Part shown: piece after piece, positions 1 to 11,640 of the stretch | Layout: every line of letters begins with the position of its first letter | Numbering within the stretch: the stretch's first letter is position 1 | NCBI GenBank assembly: GCA_950106755.1 | Contig: OX467086.1 | Span: forward strand, 19,362,001-19,426,000 | Direction: 5' to 3' | DNA: 64,000 bases | DNA from: Climacium dendroides | Lineage: Eukaryota > Streptophyta > Bryopsida > Hypnales > Climaciaceae | The notes under the pieces: model-generated | Databases searched by the model: none | Told to the model about the DNA's origin: nothing | What the model saw: only the letters and a program-made list of their open reading frames with translations | Position numbers and translations under genes: made by a program

Positions 1-3000
1 TTGTTCTTGTATTAGGATGTGGATCAACTTTTTAAAGAGTTGGGCTCTCTCATGTGCTAATGGATGGAAAAGAAAGGAAAGGCCAAACAAGAAGCCATGA
101 CTAATGTGGAGATTTTGTTGGAATGCCTAAATCATTCATGGTAGCAGCAACAAGAAGAGCTTAACCTTGTAAGAGTTAATATCCAATGAGCTTTATGTGT
201 TGAGATATCGACATAGTGTCTTTGGTGTGTTTTTAGCATATTTTGATAAATAAGTTGATATGTTCCTTCTATGTTGTAAAGGAAACTTTGTAAGTCTCTT
301 TATTTGGGAAATTAAACTTATAAAGCATGCAAGTTTTGATCAAAGTGGTGCATTGTTTCCTTCTATTTTTTGTAGTCACTATTTTATAGAGAAATTACAA
401 AGGTTGTTGCACTTTGATTGGGACCTTGAAGAAAGAGAATTTTAGGAGGGGATATTTCATTGAGCAAGTTCCAATTAGATTGGCCGAAGTTGTCAACTTC
501 CCCTATAATGTTGACAATGGCAAAGAAACACCATGTTATATATGGCTCAGGTAACGTTGTGTGGATGATTATAGTATCTCTAGGATTTCTTTTTATTACA
601 ATTTTGTCATTATGGGCTTAGTTGACGGAATTTGATATAATAAATGAATTATAATTGTAATGCAATTTGCTGAATCAGTGCCATGTTTGATTGAGGATAT
701 GTTGTCATGTCATTTTTGAAGGAACCTAGAACCCAAGCCTCTAGTTTAATGTAGTAATGGATGAGTTTTTGTGATCTAATAAGAGCTTAGTCACTTCTGA
801 TGGTTATGGCTAATACAGTTTTGAGTTAGATGTACTTCAGTCGGTTCTTATTGCATTTATACACTACATGTATGAATCCTTTCTTTATTTTGTATTTTGT
901 TTTCAATTATGGCATGATGTTTTCTTATTGAGAATTTATTGAGGTTGGGTCTTATTGAGTACTATACTTCTAAGAAATCATTTTGTAGTAGTAATAATAA
1001 TGTCAATTCAATGTCTTTTTCTGAAGTCAATTGTGTGTAATTGCTCAGGTGTGTCATGGAAATTTTGTTTCATTTTTCAAATATTATGTCAAGGTAAAGC
1101 CTTGACTCCGTTGAGTTTTTTTGGGTAGTATTAGATATTAGTGTTCTCTAGTAGGAACTACCATATCCTAATCATCTTCCTCAGTACTTTTTGTACTTGT
1201 ATTTTGTTGAGAACAAATAGGTTGTATTGTATCTTCATTGGCACTTTTTTCTCGTTGAGAACTTGAGTTGTAGGATTGTTGTATCTTCTAGGCCAAAGTG
1301 ACTAGAGAAGCATTTGAAAGTGTAATGTCAACCTTAAAATTTACAACTATTTAGGACCATTCATTTCATGAGTTAACCATAGTTCTATTTTCTCTGTAGC
1401 ATATGATGAATTGTTTACAACATTTCCGTTTCCAAACATATTTAGGTTTGTTGCGATATGCCTCATCTGTTTGAAATTGGTTGTGCCTACTAGTTAAATT
1501 GTGTCATACTCACAAGCTTAATGTTTGTTTGTATTATAAGAGTAGTCAACTTTAAAGTACACTAAGGATACAAATGTCGATTTATCTTGAATAATTTATA
1601 TGGGCCCGGTTGAACAATATGTGTAAGTTACAGGGTAGATGTCAATGATTTTGTGAGAGCATCCTAACTCTAGACTTGTTTTATTTAGGTTGTCAATGAG
1701 TTGGCTGACATGCGTTGTCTAGTTGTGGAAATGTCAACAAGGTCAAAATGAAGTTGTATTAGTTGGAACAAACACACCAAGTTGCATATTGACTTGTATT
1801 AGTCACAATTGGTTGGAATGTAAACATGCTTCACATTTGTCTTATTACACTTATGCCAAAAGTTATGTAGGGATGTCAAGGAGATCTTATGTTATGCAAG
1901 TGTGATAGAATATTATACCACCTCTTGCATTTTTGGATTGTCTGGCAACTTAGTAGATGAATTGTTGCAAAGCTTCTTGAAATACAAAGAGCATGAAAAG
2001 TGGTCCTCGATTGTGGATTTTTTCAGGGCTGATCTTGGCTTTGGGAAAGTGATGTTGGTTTGGGAAAGTGATGATGGTAAGGTAATTACTTTGAATTTAA
2101 TGTATTTCTTGTTCTCAATCCTGAATGAGGATTATTCTAATGATTCTAATTAGTTTGAATTCTATTTATTGTGAATGTCAATCATGATCCTAAATCTGCT
2201 CTGATAAGTATTTGCAGGTGAAGGTATGGTATATGAGGCAAGAATCAAGCATACTCAACATAGACATGAAAGAAAGTATTTGTTGTGTGAAGTCCAATCC
2301 TCAATCAAGTAATTATGTCACAATAAGTTCTGCTGTGTTAGTATATATTTGTGAAATTTTGGTATGATTGTGTAGATCTTCCTTCAATGTGAGGGAACAG
2401 GTCTAGAAATTGCTGACCTAAGAGTTGAAACTGAATTTCGAAGATGTGAAGCTTGTTGAAATAATTTTCAAGTAAATTTTTTTGAAAGACATATGGAATT
2501 GGCATCTAATTCAAGTCATTTCATATTTTTTGGAGCTTTGTCAAATGAGTTATAAAGTTTTGAAGTTAAAATAGCATATGGCTCTAAAATTGTCCAACTC
2601 CTAAAATGTACATTGTTTGTACATTGTTGAAAGCTATGAAAAAGCAAATGTACACATAGTGTACATTTTGAAGATCTGGGTAGTTTTAGAACCTGTGCAA
2701 TTTCAGAGGTTGTTACCTTATTAATGATTTGTTGACAGTGTCTCTTGAAACATTGTTTCTTGAAATATAGTAATTTTGAATTTTGAAATTATTTGTAGTG
2801 GTCTATTTGCAAGAAATTGGTATCTTTGTTCCTAAGAAGTAGGAGAACCTTGGTTTTGTTCAACTCCGAATAGATGGATGGAAGTGGAGGTTGTTAAGAG
2901 TGTTAAGATTTAGAGTAGAAATGTATACTCATACTTGAGAGATTGTAACCAATTTGTACATGTAGGAGTACTTCCTATATACTATTGTGATATATTTTGA

Positions 3001-3567
3001 AATATTGAAATATAGTCCATATGTAGATGTGGACCTATTAAAAAATATCCAACTTTAAATGCAAAACATTTAATTCATTTGTGTGTTTCCAACTACTTGC
3101 AATCTACTACAATTAGACATTTCAAAATGGACAAATCCATCCCTTTTGTACATATGAAAATATTTGCAATTTACAACTTGAAGACATTTGGGACTATTGA
3201 AATGTGGACTTTTGGTCCATTTAGATCTATTACAGTATTGTTGCAATATTGAAAAATATTACTAGCAATACAAAGGCAATTTTGAAATGAAAATTGCAAT
3301 CTATGGTTTGAATAAAATATAAATATTAATGTTGAAAGCGTATTGTTTTTAATAAAATTGTAATAATTCTTCAAAATTGCATCAATACCACAATTTCTAA
3401 TTGTAAGCAGTGCTGTTGCAATTTGAAACAATATTAGACTGTTAAGTACTATGGTCAATATTGCAGCAATATGGTCACAATGCTGTTGCAATTCCCCATT
3501 TTTTCCCCGATGTGAAAGCCCTGCGGTGATCCCAATTGTGATTTTTTCATTCAATTGCATGTGATAA
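1..3567. other. AT-rich spacer, no convincing gene
   Basis: This stretch is strongly AT-rich, with only short scattered open frames (the longest is about 83 codons at 1902-2153). None has a recognisable motif or good splice context. A short in-place duplication of a 'tttgggaaagtgatg' phrase is visible near 2040-2075. The only recognisable component is the dispersed repeat at 2445-2710. I see no gene I can support; it looks like decayed repeat DNA. Confidence 0.6.
2445..2710. repeat. dispersed repeat family R1, copy 1
   Basis: The segment has the phrase 'ggaattggcatctaa' followed by 'caagtcatttca' and then a palindromic block of 'gtacatt' and 'tgtacac' words. The same order recurs near 16320-16500, 19450-19580 and 50935-51160. 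The copies are clearly diverged, so this is an old interspersed family. No coding capacity is visible, and the class is unknown. Confidence 0.6.
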
Positions 3568-4078
3568 GAATTCAAATTCTACACTGGTTTGAAATCACGT
3601 TTCTGTCTTTGTAAATTATTTTGGGTACAGAGGCAGTAGAACAAAGAACCAAAAAACAAGCTGCGCAACAACATTCTATCGTTCCCCGATCCACACAATT
3701 ACCACTGAAAATCAGCTTCGAAACATCAATGCTCAACTTTTGTTATTGTGTACAGAATATGGTACATTCGCGAGCCAGACTAACACTGAATTGCTAGAAA
3801 CCCAATTGAGGGATCTTCCAGTTATTGCAGAAGTTAAAGAGATGTCGCGGAGATTATTTTGCCTACTTGTCATTTCAAAATGATGAGCAACATTATACAC
3901 TCGGGAATCATACAAACTCAAGTGCCACCGAGAGACACAAAAGTGGAGCCTAAGCAACTAAAGGATGACTGATATAAACGTCCACCGAGTGAAAAACTGA
4001 ATCTATGAAGGTTAGGGTGATTGCAGTTTAGGGTGTTATTAGGGTTTTGTTAGGGCTTCCTTCGGGTTTTGCTAGGGT
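3568..4078 (-). repeat. 3' flank of the GLOX gene, duplicated at 24.8-25.4 kb
   Basis: This is the sequence immediately downstream of the oxidase stop codon. Read on the minus strand it matches plus-strand 24.84-25.44 kb almost base for base. Over the 225 bp at 3733-3957 I count four substitutions and no gaps. The distal copy carries about 110 extra bases between the positions matching 3630 and 3613. The 74-codon open frame here is also open in the copy, but all four differences change an amino acid, which argues against a selected protein. Part of it is probably the 3' UTR of the oxidase transcript. Confidence 0.8.
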
Positions 4079-4080
4079 TT
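4012..4080 (+). repeat. cluster of telomere-like TAGGG motifs
   Basis: Five TAGGG words in roughly 70 bp (gttaggg, tttaggg, attaggg, gttaggg, ctaggg), irregularly spaced, lie directly at the oxidase stop codon and in its presumed 3' UTR. On the coding strand they read as plant telo-box-like AAACCCTA elements. The spacing is too irregular for a true interstitial telomere tract. The cluster is also present in the duplicate near 24830-24900. Confidence 0.6.
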
Positions 4081-6265
4081 AGTTGTTTTGCTTGACCCAT
4101 ACGCCCTTGGAAGGAATGCCGTTCTGCACCACGAAGAGGATGTAGTAATTGGGCGGGGCGATGTTGTTGTTGGGCGCCGCAGTGACTTGCATGCTCCAGC
4201 CACCTCCGGCCTTCACTGGCACTGTGGCTTTCAGGTTCAACGATCGCTGGCCTTGCGAGTACGAGTGCGTCGTGAAAGGCGCGCTGTTCTGGTACACCGC
4301 CACTCCGCCCAAACGAGTCGTCACTGTGAACGTCACCGTAAACACCAGGTTGTATTTCAGCGCCGTTGGAACTCCGGTTATGGCCGGTCTGACGGCGTTG
4401 TAGCTGCAAAGAAATACATTTGCAATCACAAACGCATGTGTCAGCAAGATGTCCAAATTCATATATGGATCAGCGAGATGTCCAAACTCATGGGTCCATT
4501 CACTGTCAGAGGACTTTGATATAAGGTAGTAAAGAATTTTTAATTTGTAGCTTCTTCTGTTTGTTGTTCTCTTTGTCCGGGTTGCGTTCTCTGTTGGTTC
4601 AGTTCGCTGGCGTTGTATCGCGAGTTTCAATTTGGAATACAATCCTCAGTTTCAAAAAATAAATAAAAAAGGGCTTGGAAGAGTGTCAAGAGTTATGATT
4701 AAACTCGTGACACTCATTTCAGAGTGCTAAAATTGCGACGCTTAGGTTCCCAGACCTGCGAAGACTACGACTGGTATTGATCTGAGGTTTCAGTCAGGCT
4801 AATCTCACTCTCCATTTCAACGAATGTGATGTTAAAACAATCGACTATCATACTTATAACCAACTACTCGTGCTGGCTCCTGATAATACGAATGCACCAA
4901 AATTTCAATGACAGAAATAGAGTGTATGTAAATGCAAATTCAGGAACAGAGTGTATAGAATTCAATGCCAAAAGAATAATGTTAGAAGTCTTACTTGGCG
5001 CCCAAGTACGGTGGCGAGAAGCATTCCACTCGCAATTCCGTCGGAAACGCTCCCGTAAAAGTATAGAACTGATGCGTATTACTTCCCGCAACCAGAATCC
5101 TTCCATCCGCAAGCAAGCTCGCCGTCGAGTGATACATCCTCGCAATCCCCGACTTCGCATAGACAGAAAATCTCTCCCCCACCGCCGCTCCCGGATTATA
5201 ATTCACAGGACTCAACGCCGGATTACTCGCTTTCCCCCACCCCTGAAATCCCGTCTGCGCACCATTCACAATCAAAACCTCCCCATTCGGCAAATTGATC
5301 ATATCCCCCATCGTCCTCTGCACAGGCATATCCTCCATAGCCCAAACCGGCGCCCCCGCCGTGGCCACAATCCGTCCACAGCTCTTGGATGCGGGCGCCG
5401 CGACGTTATTCGCTTCCGACGCACCCGTCGCGGCTCCCCCACAAACTAGAATCGTCGCAACTCCAAATCCCGCCCCAGACGTCAACGGCAACATCACTGC
5501 GCTTCCTGCAGACGGGTAGTTGCGAGGATTGCCAGGAATCGTTGGGTATTTCCGAGTCACCTTTCCCGTGTTCCAATTCAACGCCACTGAGTCTCGCGTT
5601 GCGAAGATAAAAAGGTCCCCATTCGGAAGCAGAAACACGAAAGGGTACAGATTGTCGCAACAACCCGCGAGTACCGCTAATGGAAACGCGCCTTCCCCAG
5701 CTTTACGTTTCGGGTAGAATTCATATGTTCCTTGTGCACGACCCCCGACTATGATTTGTCGAATGCCTGATTGCAGCACTTGGTTGCTGGAGTACCAGCG
5801 CCCTTGCGCAAGAGGCTCCGTGAGCTCCACCCAGTCGCAGGTGCCCGTGGGAGCGCACGGGGAGAGCGTGCGGATCTTCTTGTTGCCTTCGAAGTCGCCA
5901 CCCGTTTGGACGAGCGTGCCGTCCGCGAAGAATTGACCGGAAGAGCACCAGGTGTCGGTGAAGATGAAGAGGGGACGGACGGCGCCGGTGGCGGGAGTGA
6001 GCATGACGGAATGCGCGGTGCAGTCGACCTTGAGGACGCGCTCGAGGGGTTGGTTGCGGCAGCGGCCGTTGGGGAGCTTAATCTGAGTGGCGCCTGTGTT
6101 GGTGCGGTCGAGGAGGATGACAGTGTTGGTGTGGGTGACAGCCGCGTGCATGGTGGCGATGCCGGCGTTCTTCTGGAGGATTTGCCAGGTGCCTTGTGCG
6201 TCGAGGGATGGGATCCAGGTTTGGATCAGGAAGAGGGACACGATTAGTATCCGTATCTGAATCAT
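4079..6265 (-). CDS. glyoxal/aldehyde oxidase (galactose oxidase-like copper radical oxidase), two exons
   Basis: A secreted copper-radical oxidase that would oxidise aldehydes or primary alcohols with O2 to give H2O2 in the apoplast or wall. Exon 1 is 6265-4995 and exon 2 is 4403-4079. The intron (4994-4404) has a GTAAGA donor and a TTTGCAG acceptor, and the spliced frame continues into the stop, giving 531 residues, normal for the family. I chose the ATG at 6265 because it starts a typical signal peptide (residues 1-24, ending ...SLDAQG). A longer frame from 6307 would put charged residues before it. All copper/radical ligands of the family are visible: Cys107 (in TWCSSG) and Tyr158 (RWYSSNQ) for the Cys-Tyr cofactor, Tyr378-His379 (RMYHSTASLL), and His470 (FTTHSYSQGQR). 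The N-terminal part is the GLOX_N beta-propeller and residues ~425-527 are the C-terminal DUF1929-like domain. Coding GC is far above the surrounding DNA. It appears intact; the substrate cannot be told from sequence. Confidence 0.93.
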
Positions 6266-6304
6266 CTTGTCCGCCTTCTTCAAGCTCGAGATCAACCGAG
6301 AAGG

Positions 6305-7205
6305 CACAACAATTATGATCGTGGATTCAATTCAAGGGTATCCGCAAATTTGATTGATCATCTGCAAGTTACAACAACCGAGTCTTGAGCGAGCTAGAAA
6401 TCAGACTACTTGCTCAAAGGATTCGGAGTATTAAATTTAGGCTGTTCTATCAAATTAGCTTTCACATTCAAGCTTGAAGCAATCGACCATTTCCCCTCAA
6501 GCACACTATCTAGACCGACAGAGAACGCACAACAACTAAACTCGTGAATTCAATTCAAAATCGCAAATTTGATCAATCGATCATCTGCAAGTTACAACCA
6601 CCGAATAGCAAGCTAGTAATGAGACCACATTCAACCAATTCAGTCGCGTAGTAAATTCAGGATGTTCTATCAAACTTTCACATTCAAGATTGAATGCAAT
6701 CGATCATGTACTGAAAATCACACACAACATAGCTAGACTCCTGAAGAAAATTCAAGTCAACTAGCTACTCGCGACTTGAATTTAAGACCGTCAATTTGAT
6801 CGATCATATCCAAGGTAAAAACAACGAAACTTGAGCAAGATAGTACAATCTGACCACATTCAGGCAATTCGGACACGTAATAAGTTCAGACTGTTCTATC
6901 AAACTTTCACATTCAAACTTGAAAGCAATCGACCATGTCCCGAAAATCACACCACCTAGCTAGACTCCTGAAGAAAATTCAAGCTAGCCTGCGAAATTGA
7001 GTACACTCGATCGTCTTCAAGTTACAACGAATGAATCCTGATGAGCAAGCTAAACATCAGACTATTTGTAATCCACCAATTCGGACACGTAACAAATTCA
7101 GACTGTTAATTCTATCAAAACCTTCGCAATCAAGTTTGAAAGCAATCGACCGTGTCTCGAAAATTACACCACCTAGCTAGATCGACTCCTGAAGAAATTT
7201 CTACA
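6305..7205. repeat. four diverged ~205-230 bp tandem repeats upstream of GLOX
   Basis: The recurring order is 'gatcatctgcaagttacaac', a stretch ending 'gactgttctatcaaa', 'ctttcacattcaa', 'gcaatcgaccatgtc', then 'agctagactcctgaagaa'. It begins at about 6356, 6586, 6806 and 7010, giving spacings of 230, 220 and 205 bp. The units are diverged with small indels. They lie between the oxidase start codon and a possible TATA box at 7465, so they fall in the promoter, 5' UTR or a 5' UTR intron and could hold repeated regulatory sites. No copies were seen elsewhere in the window. Confidence 0.8.
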
Positions 7206-7464
7206 ACGGAAGTCCCAGCTAGCTAGAAACGCAACCAATCCGGTGTTGTAAGTATCAAACCCACAGATTCCAACTGGGTCCCGGCGTTTTGATTCCAATC
7301 AGATTCGAAAATTGAATTTCTCTGAAACCTTGTTCAAATGGGAGTTTCAAGAGGACTACTGTCTATTGGGACCTGTACGTTTCCCCTGTTGCTGAGAGCT
7401 GTAGGGGACTGGAGCACGAAGTGAAGTAATGAAGTACTGAAGTGAGCTACAGGCCCACTGAAAG

Positions 7465-7471
7465 TTTTATA
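7465..7471 (-). promoter_or_regulatory. possible TATA box for the oxidase gene
   Basis: On the minus strand this reads TATAAAA within CACTATAAAACT, about 1.2 kb upstream of the oxidase ATG and just beyond the tandem repeats. A start site some 30 bp downstream would give a long leader or one containing an intron. The match is good but such words are common in AT-rich DNA. Confidence 0.3.
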
Positions 7472-9123
7472 GTGTAGTTGCCAACCAGCAGCCAAACCCA
7501 ATGCTTGCTTCAATCTTCGTTGACTTGTAGACAGAGGGAGGTGGAATACAAGCAAGTTCACCTGCAGACCTTGAGAGGGTCAACTGTGGCGGAATCCAAT
7601 CCGGATCACGCAGCAAGCCAGGTTTGTGCCGAACATGAGCTGGGAGTGGACCCCGTCTGAGTTCTTTCACTTCCAGCAGGCTTTTCCACTGTGCACTGAT
7701 TGCAAATTGTGGCTTTTCCGCAGTTCTAGATTTGTGTGCCTTGAAGCCTAGCCTTGCACCAGGACTCGTAGGATGTAACTTTTGGAGTCACTTGCGAGTG
7801 CCGCAACAGAAATTAAGGAGCGTAGGAGCCAATGATTCCTGCGCATAAATTCCCTGCGGCTATTCAAGGCTCGTTCCAGCCTGGAGCTAGTTTACTCCAG
7901 ATTAACTTCATTATTAAGCCCCAAGTAAAGCTTATTACACTGCGACAGGATTCATTAAGTGTACGAATTCCATCAGAGGTTTGGAGTTTGAACGGTGATT
8001 GAAATGTAGTTGCGCTGCGGGCCTGCGGCTCCTGTGCAGCTGTGCTGTGGGAAACGCTTCATATTTGCTTGTCAGCAACACTCTGCAGACAGTTCTCAAC
8101 TCACTAGCAGTCTGTAACGTATTTTCTTGCCAGTCAAAACCAAACTTGCAGCTTTCATGTCAAAATCAAAAGAATCAAAAAATAAGGAAAACTTCAAATA
8201 GAATATTCAGTTGCTGCACCTGAGAATTTCGACTTTTTGCTGCACCAAAACCCAAATGAGCACAGGTTTTCCAGCCTGTGGGTTACCTTAGGCTAAAGTA
8301 CAGTATGCACAGAGTTTCCGTGTTGCAATTCACTCACTCAGCCCTGCCGTGCATACCGCATTATTACCGCCTGGAATCAGACGTTAAATTTAGCTATTGT
8401 AACGCTGTAAGCTAGCTAGGTTCCACGACGGCGTTGACCTACTATCCCTTGACCACATCAGCGTTGACCTTCACTAATGGTGTCATGTAATCTCATTATC
8501 TTTCGCACTCATTGGCAATTAGCGTTATTGATTTTTATCAAACTCTTCTCAACTGAGACCGCTTCGCTTAATTGTCGTAATGCCGTCCAACTTGGTACCA
8601 CCTCTGGCACACTGCTGGACGGGGCCATTTATTCCGGGTTCCTCAGCATAAAATAATATTATGTTGCCGGGTCGATATTCTGTGTATGTTAACTTATGTG
8701 GACTTGATGCCTAACACGTGGAATTTGGGCTAATAACAGCTTAATCTTGTTCAGATTCCGTCAGTGCACCACGGTAACCCACAGGCCTTGTCTTCCTACT
8801 CGATCGCAGATACCTTGCTTTTGCTCCCCACTTTTGTTTTGCTTCGCTTTCGAACTTAGTACTCATGCATCAGTCACTGAGCTCGATAAATTTAGTCCAT
8901 CCCCTCATTTCGGATTCAGTAACATCAGTGAGAATGAGAATTATTACTGACACCAGTTGAATGAGTGAGTGGGTTAGCAACAGGTTTTTAGCCGCTCATT
9001 CAGCACAAACTGTCCTGAGCGTACTTACCTTAAGTTAGGTTCCACTTTAGCAGAGCTGACCTTGTCTTACGAATAAGTGCATGCACTGGCAGTAATACCG
9101 CATGGGTAAGAGCACCGCTAATG
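7472..9123. other. non-coding spacer of moderate GC
   Basis: This stretch is less AT-rich than the regions on either side and appears single-copy within the window. Open frames are under 90 codons, with no recognised domain. It could be distal promoter of the oxidase or remnants of an old gene, but I can support no feature. Confidence 0.5.
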
Positions 9124-11640
9124 TACAATAGGGTACCAATCAAAATGGCGTTTTTGCATTTTTAGGGAAAGAAATTTCCCTATGGTCAACTTTGATACCC
9201 TTCCGAGGGTTGAAAAATTGTTCTTGGACTATGAAATTTTTATTACAACGTCAATTTTATGTTAGTAATGTGTGTGCTAAATTTCAAGGCCAAAAGATTT
9301 ATAAAAAGAAAATATATTTGAAATTTACCAGCATGTGTAGCTATAAGAAAATTTTCACTACTACCAACTTTGACACCCTCTCAAGGAGTCAAGGATTGAA
9401 ATTTTTTTTTTTGGTCCATAAATTTTTTGTCATGAGACCATCTCTATGTTGATTATATGTGTGGAAGATTTCAAGTCCAAAAAATTTACACAAAAAAAGA
9501 TATTCAACATCTATCAACATGTGTAGGTATTAGAAACAATCGGGAAAACCATTTCACTATTGCCAACTTCGACACCCTCCCTAGGGCTAAAAAAATTGTT
9601 AATTTATAATGAAATTTTTGGCACAAGATCATCTCCATGTTGATAACATGTGTGCCAAATTTCAAGGCCAAAAGATGAATACAAAAATAATATTCAAAAT
9701 TTATTGAGGCGTATGTCATCCATTAACTTCAATCACTATTTGTAACCTAGAGGGTATAGAATGATATAGTTGAAGGAGTTTTGTATCACTAATTGACCTC
9801 CACTCTCTTTCAATAACTACCTTCAACTCATCTAAGTTTCTAAGGCATGCCTCGCCATGTTATACAACATTTTTGAGAATCTTTCAAAGTTTCTCAAGTG
9901 AATTGAGATTGGGAGAGTTTACAAACCAATTGAATTTTTTTAGAAGGCATATTTGTCTTCATTCTTCACATATTTTGCTGTGATGGACAAGTGCACCATC
10001 TTCCATGAGCAATCCTTCTTGAACTTTACCCATAAAATGAAACAATTTGCCATCATGGACTACTTCTACAAAATCTTTAGCATAATGTCAATTTTTAGGA
10101 ATAAAGACAAGTTCTAACTTTTGCCCTCAACAAATATGCTCCAAATCATCAAAGAAGTCCATCCTTTTTAAAAAGTAGAAACTATACAACTTAATGAATA
10201 GCGCTCGTGTATAGTTCTCTAAACATGAACTTTTCTAGAATTTTTCCCAATATCAAATGTAGATTCATCTATCTACACAATACGCTCCCACTTTTCTGCA
10301 CTCCCTTCACAATATTTTTGAGCAAAAGTCAATCGCTAAGACATGTGACGAGTTGTCAAAAAAAAATTTATGACTGCAATTTGACTAAAAATGCTACTTC
10401 TATGTAAGGTTCTTGAATAAGGCATATATTGGCAATCTCTAAAAGCAATGAGCGACGATGAATTTTTGAGTATCGCACAATAATATGAACACATCTATCA
10501 CTAAGCTTCTTAATGTGACTTCCACTACAAGGTTTACATTATTAAGTTCCATCTTCTTTAAATTTCTTTACTAACCTTTGAATTATTCTAAAAGGAACTT
10601 TGACAGTAACTGCAATGTAAACTCTTATAGTTCCTACCTCACTCAAACATATAATGTAAGCACAAATTTCATATGAAATTGCCATCATTCACTCGCTTTC
10701 ACAATACTGATTAGATCCAAAAATCTCATTAACCAACCCTCATGCACTCACCCATCATCCAACTCTCATGCACTCACTTGGCCATCACGCAACCCTTCAA
10801 TTCATCACACATCACACTTTCTATGATGCTCAATTCAAAATCCAAGCATTGATATTCACAAGAGAAAGCTTCTTCATGCATGTATGATATATAGTTTATA
10901 AGTAAGTGGATTCTTTTAAATGAGACAAATACAAACTTTTAAATATAGATGTCACTAATTTTCTTGAAAAGCTTTTATGTTTAAGAATTGCATCCGATTA
11001 ATTAATTTTAGTGTGGAAGCATGAGGTGTTACAGATAATTCAACATTTTTAGTATGTTCGTAAAATTGTTTCTTATAGTTATATATGTTGGTAGATTTTG
11101 AATTTTTTTTGTATTCATCTTCTGGCCTTGAAATTTGGCACACATGTTATCAACATAGAGATGATCTTGTACCAAATTTTTCATGGTAAATTAACAATTT
11201 TTTAGCGAAGTTGGCAATAGTGAAATAGTTTCCCCAATTGTTTCTCATTACTACTTATGGTGGTAGATGTTGAATACCTTTTTTTATGTGGATTTTTTGG
11301 ACTTGAAATTTTCCACACATGTAGACAATATAGGAATGGTCTTGTTATAAAAATTTCATGGACCAAAAAAAAATTGAAATCCTTGGGAGGGGGTCAAAGT
11401 TTGCAGTAGTGAAAATTTTCTTACAGCTACACATGTTGGTAGATTTCAAAAATCTTTTTGTGTAAATATTTTGGCCTTGAAATTTGGCACACGTGTTACT
11501 AACATAAAGCTGATGTTGTGACAAAAATTTCATAGTCAAATAACAATTTTTCAACCTTTGGAAGGGTGTCAAAGTTAACAGCAGTGAAATTTCTTTCCCT
11601 AGGAATGCAAAAACACCATTTTAATTGGTCCCCTATTGTA
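9124..11640 (-). mobile_element. Tc1/mariner-type element with long inverted arms
   Basis: The element is bounded by TA on both sides. The left end begins TACAATAGGGTACCAATC; the right end, reverse-complemented, begins TACAATAGGGGACCAATT. The arms (about 9124-9710 and 11085-11640) are diverged inverted copies some 570 bp long, with shared phrases such as 'aaatttcaaggccaaaaga' and 'caactttgacaccct'. Repeats of 'ccaactt(c/t)gacaccctc' inside each arm show internal duplication. The centre holds a decayed DDE transposase on the minus strand. TA flanks plus this transposase type identify a Tc1/mariner relative. Long subterminal arms are unusual for the superfamily. Confidence 0.85.
9720..10690 (-). 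pseudogene. decayed Tc1/mariner DDE transposase
   Basis: Reading the minus strand across frames gives the family hallmarks in order. A helix-turn-helix-like stretch (FRIIQRLVKKFKEDG) lies near 10560-10640. The first catalytic region, IDESTFDIG, is near 10250-10290. The second Asp region, MEDGALVHHS, is near 9980-10012. The third, normally NSPDLNPIE, reads NSPNLNSLEK near 9890-9924. A C-terminal LDELKVVIEREW...SIPSRLQIVIE block is near 9720-9836. There are many stops; three fall where Trp is usual (TGG to TGA or TAG), the pattern expected from deamination of methylated cytosine on the other strand. Asp3 is lost. It is certainly inactive. Confidence 0.85.

Noticed and set aside
1902..2153. An 83-codon frame (VDELLQSFLKYKEHEKWSSIVDFF...)
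   Set aside because: It has a protein-like look but no family I recognise, no splice context and contains a small internal duplication; kept only as part of the spacer description.
3733..3957. A 74-codon frame conserved between 3733-3957 and 24955-25179
   Set aside because: Conservation reflects a recent duplication; all four nucleotide differences change amino acids, which is not the pattern of a constrained protein.
4012..4080. Interstitial telomere
   Set aside because: The TAGGG words are irregularly spaced and mixed with other sequence, so it is not a true telomere tract; described as a telo-box-like cluster instead.
4991..5449. Long open frames on the plus strand across the oxidase exon (for example 4826-5449)
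   Set aside because: They are antisense shadows of the high-GC GLOX coding strand; they lack any motif, and the minus-strand frame carries all the catalytic residues.
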